Assembly: GCA_036258135.1 (NCBI GenBank)
Contig: DATAEG010000089.1
Span: forward strand, 1-34,516
DNA length: 34,516 bases
Reading direction: 5' to 3'
From: DATAEG01 sp036258135
GTDB taxonomy: Bacteria > Actinomycetota > Actinomycetes > Mycobacteriales > Jatrophihabitantaceae
The translations under genes and the position numbers were made by a program. Shown here one piece after another: positions 31,018 through 34,516 of this stretch (positions are counted from its first letter, which is position 1; the number at the start of each line of letters is the position of its first letter). Under the pieces are notes generated by a model. The model saw nothing but the letters and a program-made list of their open reading frames with translations, was not told where the DNA came from and did no database searches.

Positions 31018-31947
31018 TCAGGCGTCCCGGCGCAGCACGCTGAACCACGCCACCGTGACCAGGACCGCGGCTAGCGCCACGAAACCAGTGAACTCCACCC
31101 ACTGAAACGGCCAATACCGGCTCGCCGGCTGATAGTGCACGACATATCGGTAGCCGAGGTCGGCCAGACATTGCCGGACGTTGCCGCCGCGGTCCGGCGC
31201 GCACTGCGCGGGGAGACTGAGCGCGCTGGTAATCGCCTTGCCATGCAGAACGATGTCCTGGCGGAGCAACCACGAGCCGCTGGGGACGGCGTTCTGCTGG
31301 TCAAAGGGCACGTCCGAGACCAGCGGCGCGGCCAGATGCGGCCGGATCCAATTCGAGACGGTGACCTGGGCGGCGACGTATCCGACCACGGTGACCGCCA
31401 GAGCCGGCAACGTCCGCCGTATGACCGCGCCGGCGGCCAGGCCGAGGGCGGCGGCGAAGAGGGCGTATCCGACAGGAACGATGCCCTGGATCATGAACTT
31501 CCCGGGGTCGAACCGATCGGCGTAGTACGAGTTCGGCGTCTTGGACCACCACGTGACCGCGACGGTCACGGCCGCACCCCAGACCGCCGCCGCCGCCATC
31601 AACAGTCCGATCTTGCCGGCCAGCCACCGCCGGCGGGTCACGCTCTGCGTCCACGCGAGAACGTGCGTGCCGGTATCCATCTCCCTTCCCACCGAGGTGA
31701 CCCCCCAAAAGAGGCCGATCAGCAGTGGAACCGCCGCGGTCAGGTTGACCACGTCCACGATGGCGCCATAACCCTGGAACAGGTTCAGTTCATCGCACGT
31801 GCCGTTGGCTCGACAGGTCACCAGCGCGGAGTGATAGATATCGGCCATGTGCCAGCCGGTCAACAGCACCGCCACGAGGAAGGCGGCGTAGGCGGCGGCC
31901 GCGATGGCGGCCTGAAGCCGGTGTTGCCGCCACAGGAGCCACGTCAT
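31018..31947 (-). CDS. ABC transporter permease
   Basis: A 309-residue membrane protein with about six spans: near 14-34, 76-98, 121-142, 166-190, 196-215 and 282-303. It is the permease partner of the ATPase gene just upstream, whose stop it overlaps by four bases (ATGA at 31944-31947). GLFWGVTSVGREMDTGTHVL with AWTQSVTRRRWLAGK resembles the cytoplasmic coupling region of YtrC/YtrD-like permeases. A Cys-containing outer segment (CRANGTCDELNLF) and another near QCAPDRGGNVRQCLAD may hold disulfides. Substrate unknown; such systems often act in antibiotic or envelope-stress responses. The in-frame extension to 32073 belongs to the ATPase gene. Confidence 0.85.
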   Translation of the reverse strand: MTWLLWRQHRLQAAIAAAAYAAFLVAVLLTGWHMADIYHSALVTCRANGTCDELNLFQGYGAIVDVVNLTAAVPLLIGLFWGVTSVGREMDTGTHVLAWTQSVTRRRWLAGKIGLLMAAAAVWGAAVTVAVTWWSKTPNSYYADRFDPGKFMIQGIVPVGYALFAAALGLAAGAVIRRTLPALAVTVVGYVAAQVTVSNWIRPHLAAPLVSDVPFDQQNAVPSGSWLLRQDIVLHGKAITSALSLPAQCAPDRGGNVRQCLADLGYRYVVHYQPASRYWPFQWVEFTGFVALAAVLVTVAWFSVLRRDA

Positions 31948-32831
31948 GACACGACCTCGGCAACGGCGGGCGCCGGGCTCGACTGCCCCATGTAGGCGAG
32001 GACAATCTCCTCGAGATCCAACTCCGTGACCTCCCAAGTCGGATCGTGTAACGGGCCGTCCAGCCGGACCCACGCCTTGACCTGGCGCGGGGTGCGCTCG
32101 GCCCGGAGCAAGGTGTGGTCGCGCTCAAGGGCACCGAGATCGCGGGACGGCCCGGTGAGCAGGTAATGGCTGGCCAGCATCTGGTCGAGGCCGCCGCCGA
32201 TGACGAGCTGCGCCGCGTTGAGAACGACGACGTGATCGCAGACGCGCTCCAGGTCAGTGACCAGATGGCTGGAGAGGATCACGGTCAGGTTTCCGTCGGC
32301 GACCGCGGCCGTCAGCGTGGCCAGGAACTCGCGCCGGGCCAGAGGATCGAGCGCGGCGACGGGCTCGTCCAGCAAGAGCAGCCGCGGTTTCTTGCCGAGC
32401 GCCAGCGCCAGAGCCACCTGGGTGCGCTGGCCGCCGGACAACGTGCCGACCCGCTGTTCGAACGGAATCCGCAACCGATACAGACGCTCGCGGGTGGCGT
32501 CGTCGTCCCAGTCGGGATTGAGCCGGGCGCCGAACGTCAGATGGTCCGCGACGGTCCATCTCCGGTAGAGCGGGATCTCCTGGGCCAGGTATCCGACGTC
32601 TCGCACGAAGGGCTCGGTGTCCGATGGCGGCTGCCCGAAGATCTTCACCTCGCCCGCGGACGGTCGGCTCAACCCCACGAGCATGCGCAGCAGGGTGGTC
32701 TTACCGGCCCCGTTGGCGCCGATCAGCCCGCAGATTCTGCCCTCGGGAACGTTCAGCGAACAGTCGCGCAGCGCCCACCGCGAGCCGAAGCGCTTGCCGA
32801 GGCCGGACGTTTCAACGGCGTGCTCATTCAT
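31944..32831 (-). CDS. ABC transporter ATP-binding protein (YtrB-like)
   Basis: A 295-residue ABC ATPase that drives the adjoining permease. Seen: Walker A GANGAGKTT (38-46), Q-loop YLAQEIPLYRRW (81-92), signature LSGGQRTQ (131-138), Walker B LLLLDEP (151-157) and the H-loop ILSSHLVTDLERV. The last 80 residues are a C-terminal extension (VKAWVRLDGPLHDPTWEVTE) seen in exporters of this kind. The ATG at 32831 overlaps the gntR stop by four bases, and its own stop overlaps the permease start by four, so the operon is translated as a chain. The single ATPase with a single permease suggests a homodimer of each. Confidence 0.9.
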   Translation of the reverse strand: MNEHAVETSGLGKRFGSRWALRDCSLNVPEGRICGLIGANGAGKTTLLRMLVGLSRPSAGEVKIFGQPPSDTEPFVRDVGYLAQEIPLYRRWTVADHLTFGARLNPDWDDDATRERLYRLRIPFEQRVGTLSGGQRTQVALALALGKKPRLLLLDEPVAALDPLARREFLATLTAAVADGNLTVILSSHLVTDLERVCDHVVVLNAAQLVIGGGLDQMLASHYLLTGPSRDLGALERDHTLLRAERTPRQVKAWVRLDGPLHDPTWEVTELDLEEIVLAYMGQSSPAPAVAEVVS

Positions 32832-33220
32832 GCCGTTCTCGCTTGCACCGAGGCCCGCACCGTGGCGTGCAGGAGGCTTTCCATGTCTGTCTCGTCCAGC
32901 CCCGCCTCCTGGGCCTTCGCGACCCAACGGGCCAGGCTCCGGCCGAGCGCGGCCTGCACTCCCGGTGGTGGACCGTCGGGGCGGCGCAGCGCGAACGTCC
33001 CGACTCCCTGCCGGCCCTCGACCAGGCCCTCGCGCTCAAGCTCCCGATAGGCCTTCAGGACGGTGTTGGGATTGATCGCCAGCTCCGTCACGACTTCCTT
33101 GACCGTGGGCAGCTGGTCCCCTGGGCGCAACGCTCCCGACAGCAGCGCCTGCCGGACCTGCTGCACCACCTGCACATAGGCAGGAACGTTCGAGTGGACG
33201 GACAGGTGGAACCTGAGCAT
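32828..33220 (-). CDS. GntR-family regulator, YtrA subfamily
   Basis: A 130-residue repressor. The winged helix covers about 11-78: NVPAYVQVVQQVRQALLSGA, LRPGDQLPTVKEVVTELAIN and PNTVLKAYRELEREGLVEGR, followed by GVGTFALRR. Only about 50 residues follow, too few for the usual GntR effector domain, which marks the YtrA subfamily that controls its own ABC operon. GGAG lies six bases before the ATG at 33220; an upstream TTG (33232) is less likely. It heads the operon gntR, ATPase, permease, with four-base overlaps throughout. The 28-base palindrome at 33233-33260 is its likely operator. Confidence 0.9.
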   Translation of the reverse strand: MLRFHLSVHSNVPAYVQVVQQVRQALLSGALRPGDQLPTVKEVVTELAINPNTVLKAYRELEREGLVEGRQGVGTFALRRPDGPPPGVQAALGRSLARWVAKAQEAGLDETDMESLLHATVRASVQARTA

Positions 33221-33232
33221 CGAGAACTCCAA

Positions 33233-33260
33233 TTAGCTAGTTAGCTAGATAACAAGCTAA
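33233..33260. promoter_or_regulatory. Palindromic operator of the YtrA-type regulator
   Basis: A 28-base inverted repeat, 24 of 28 positions symmetric, starting TTAGCTAG and ending ACAAGCTAA. AGCT/TAGC units repeat within it. It begins 12 bases upstream of the gntR start and covers the -10 of its promoter, so binding would repress the operon. YtrA-like sites in Gram-positives have this kind of AT-rich palindrome, and this one stands out in GC-rich DNA. Confidence 0.82.
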
Positions 33261-33283
33261 GTAGAGACAGGGGCCTTCGTCAA
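33254..33283 (-). promoter_or_regulatory. Promoter of the gntR-ABC operon
   Basis: On the minus strand TTGACG (33278-33283) and TAGCTT (33254-33259) are 18 bases apart. The -10 lies inside the 28-base palindrome. Confidence 0.6.
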
Positions 33284-33323
33284 GGCGTCACGGAAGCTCA
33301 CATGGCGTGACCAGCAAAATCCT

Positions 33324-33329
33324 TACACT
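33324..33329 (+). promoter_or_regulatory. Probable leaderless -10 element for the CGNR gene
   Basis: TACACT is followed by seven bases and the ATG at 33337. A GTG at 33307 would start upstream of this promoter, so 33337 is preferred. Confidence 0.4.
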
Positions 33330-33336
33330 GGTCACT

Positions 33337-33948
33337 ATGGACATGGACGCCGCTGCCCTGCTGGCCGGGTTCCTCAACACCGTCCACCTCCCGGACGGGG
33401 TGGACGCGCTCGAGAAGTCCACGGCTGCGGACTGGCGCGCCGACGGGTTGGCCGATGACGGCAATTCAGTACATCAGCGTCCGGCAACGACGACGCCCCG
33501 CCCGGCCTCAGAGACCGAGATGCTGCGTACCCTCCGTGCGGCGCTACGTGCGCTGGTGCAGCCGCACGCGAAATGGACGGCGGCACAACGCGAGGCCGTG
33601 GCTCGGGCGGACGAGGCGCTGCGCAACAACCCAATTCTCGTCCGCCTGCCGTCGAGCGGGCGCCACCTCCCCCAACTAGCGCCCGCGGCCAGCGGTGCGA
33701 CCGAGAGCGACGTCGCAGCAGTGCTCACGGCCTATTTCACCGCCTGTGCCGACGGCGGCATCGAGCGCATCAAGACCTGCGCGCGCCCGGAGTGCCAATG
33801 GGCCTTCCTCGACGCGAGCCGCAACTCGTCGCGGCGGTGGTGCGCCATGGCGCACTGCGGGAACGTAGTCAAGAACCGGCGGTATCGAGCCCGCCGGTCG
33901 GCGACGAACCGGGCCAGCCACCGACCTCACTCCCGGTCACAGAGATGA
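33337..33948 (+). CDS. CGNR zinc-finger (ABATE domain) protein, probable regulator
   Basis: A 203-residue protein. The N-terminal part (AALLAGFLNTVHLPDG, then TEMLRTLRAALRALVQPHAK) is the stress-associated ABATE domain; the C-terminus is the CGNR zinc finger: CARPECQWAFLDASRNSSRR, then WCAMAHCGNVVKNRRYRARR, giving four cysteines and the name-giving CGN(x) element. Such proteins are presumed DNA- or RNA-binding regulators, often paired with a transporter or dehydrogenase gene. Here the stop overlaps the start of an EamA transporter by four bases (ATGA), so it probably controls that transporter. It is divergent from the gntR operon; the palindrome lies about 65 bases before its promoter. Effector unknown. 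Confidence 0.87.
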   Translation: MDMDAAALLAGFLNTVHLPDGVDALEKSTAADWRADGLADDGNSVHQRPATTTPRPASETEMLRTLRAALRALVQPHAKWTAAQREAVARADEALRNNPILVRLPSSGRHLPQLAPAASGATESDVAAVLTAYFTACADGGIERIKTCARPECQWAFLDASRNSSRRWCAMAHCGNVVKNRRYRARRSATNRASHRPHSRSQR

Positions 33949-34516
33949 GCGGCCGACAGCTGGGCTGGACAGCGCTGATCCTGGCCATGGCCAGCTGGGG
34001 ATCGGTCGTGGTGACGATCAAGATCGCGGCCCACGGCCTGCCCGTCCAGACCATCACGCTGATCGAGGTGGGGTCGGCGATCGTGTTGCTCGGCGCGGTC
34101 GTGCTGCATCGCCGGACCCGACTCGCGCGCCCGTCGCACCTGGTCGTGCTCGCCGGGCTGCTGGAACCGGGAGCGAGCTACCCGCTGATCAACGCCGGTC
34201 TAGCCCGGACCAGCGGGACGCACGGCGCCGTCATCGTCGGGACCGAGTCGGTGGTAATCGTCCTGCTCAGTTCCGCGTTGGCGGGCAGGCTACCCAGCCG
34301 CCGGGTTCTCTTGGCCGTGCTGGTCACCGCCGTCGGAGCGGCGTTCGTCGGAGGCGGTGAAGGTGGGACGGCCAGCGTCAGCGGCGACCTGCTCGTGGCC
34401 GCCGGCGTGGTCTGCGCGGCGGCCTATGTCCTCGTCGCGCAGCGCGCCGCTATGGGCACGGACACGGTGACGCTTACGTTCTGGCAGTTCGTGATCGGTG
34501 CCGCGGTGATCGCCCC
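33945..34516 (+). CDS. EamA/DMT family transporter (3' end outside window)
   Basis: About 190 residues are visible before the window ends. Seen: LGWTALILAMASWGSVVVTI (first span), HGLPVQTITLIEVGSAIVLL, LEPGASYPLINAGLARTSGT and HGAVIVGTESVVIVLLSSAL, then a further span. These are hydrophobic EamA-repeat segments of a small-molecule exporter with, in full, about ten spans. The ATG at 33945 overlaps the CGNR stop, so the two genes are coupled. Its sequence is clearly different from the transporter at 20910. Substrate unknown. Confidence 0.82.
   Translation, partial: MSGRQLGWTALILAMASWGSVVVTIKIAAHGLPVQTITLIEVGSAIVLLGAVVLHRRTRLARPSHLVVLAGLLEPGASYPLINAGLARTSGTHGAVIVGTESVVIVLLSSALAGRLPSRRVLLAVLVTAVGAAFVGGGEGGTASVSGDLLVAAGVVCAAAYVLVAQRAAMGTDTVTLTFWQFVIGAAVIA

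Noticed and set aside
1..34516. CRISPR arrays, tRNA or rRNA genes, insertion sequences, phage integration sites
   Set aside because: I looked for repeated units, cloverleaf-like stretches, transposase motifs and terminal repeats and found none that I could support.

Overview
The window comes from a high-GC Gram-positive bacterium (Actinomycetia). Support: strongly GC-biased third codon positions, many GTG/TTG starts, mycothiol-linked enzyme families (MDMPI-type, a DinB remnant), two F420/LLM-class oxidoreductases, an ImuA'/ImuB pair behind a TCGAAC-N4-GTTCGA SOS box, and many starts placed 6-7 bases after a TAnnnT-like -10 (leaderless mRNAs). From memory, the gene order LCP protein, TIGR03089, CaiB/Amacr-like, fadE25-like, purE, purK, GtrA resembles the M. 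tuberculosis Rv3267-Rv3277 region. I cannot name a genus.

Layout. 1-2957: end of an LCP cell-wall ligase, a TIGR03089 protein and the two subunits of a 3-oxoacid CoA-transferase. 3119-11777: a surface-glycan island with a multi-span GT-C-like protein, an LpxA-like acyltransferase facing a DegT aminotransferase/Gfo-Idh oxidoreductase pair, and a tight minus-strand run of aminotransferase, epimerase, hexapeptide acetyltransferase and GT4 glycosyltransferase. 11867-14184: a CaiB-family gene, then about 470 bases of decayed DNA (P-type ATPase N-terminal and PPK2 C-terminal remnants), a PLDc_N/SHOCT membrane protein and a strong bidirectional terminator. 14185-19167: acyl-CoA dehydrogenase, UDP-sugar dehydrogenase, purE-purK, GtrA.

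19222-25060: soxR with a SoxR-box dyad, a DUF3995 membrane protein, a mycothiol-dependent-type enzyme, an EamA transporter, two LLM-class F420 enzymes separated by a junction where two convergent genes both lost their 3' ends, a YjbR protein and a DHFR-like reductase. 25189-29571: ECF sigma factor with SnoaL-like tail, the SOS-controlled imuA'-imuB mutasome pair (no dnaE2 in the window) and an epoxide-hydrolase-type enzyme. 29683-34516: a zinc-ribbon anchored protein, acylphosphatase, a YtrA-type gntR/ABC/permease operon with a 28-bp palindromic operator over its promoter, and a CGNR regulator coupled to an EamA transporter that runs off the end.

How genes work together (inference). The most interesting unit is 5151-8006: LpxA-like acyltransferase plus DegT and Gfo/Idh partners is the set that makes UDP-GlcNAc3N (GnnA/GnnB) and N-acylates it (LpxA) in some Gram-negatives, here in a Gram-positive glycan locus next to an LCP ligase gene. 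It would predict a 3-N-acylated diamino sugar in a cell-wall glycan. The rest is ordinary actinobacterial metabolism, stress response and regulation.
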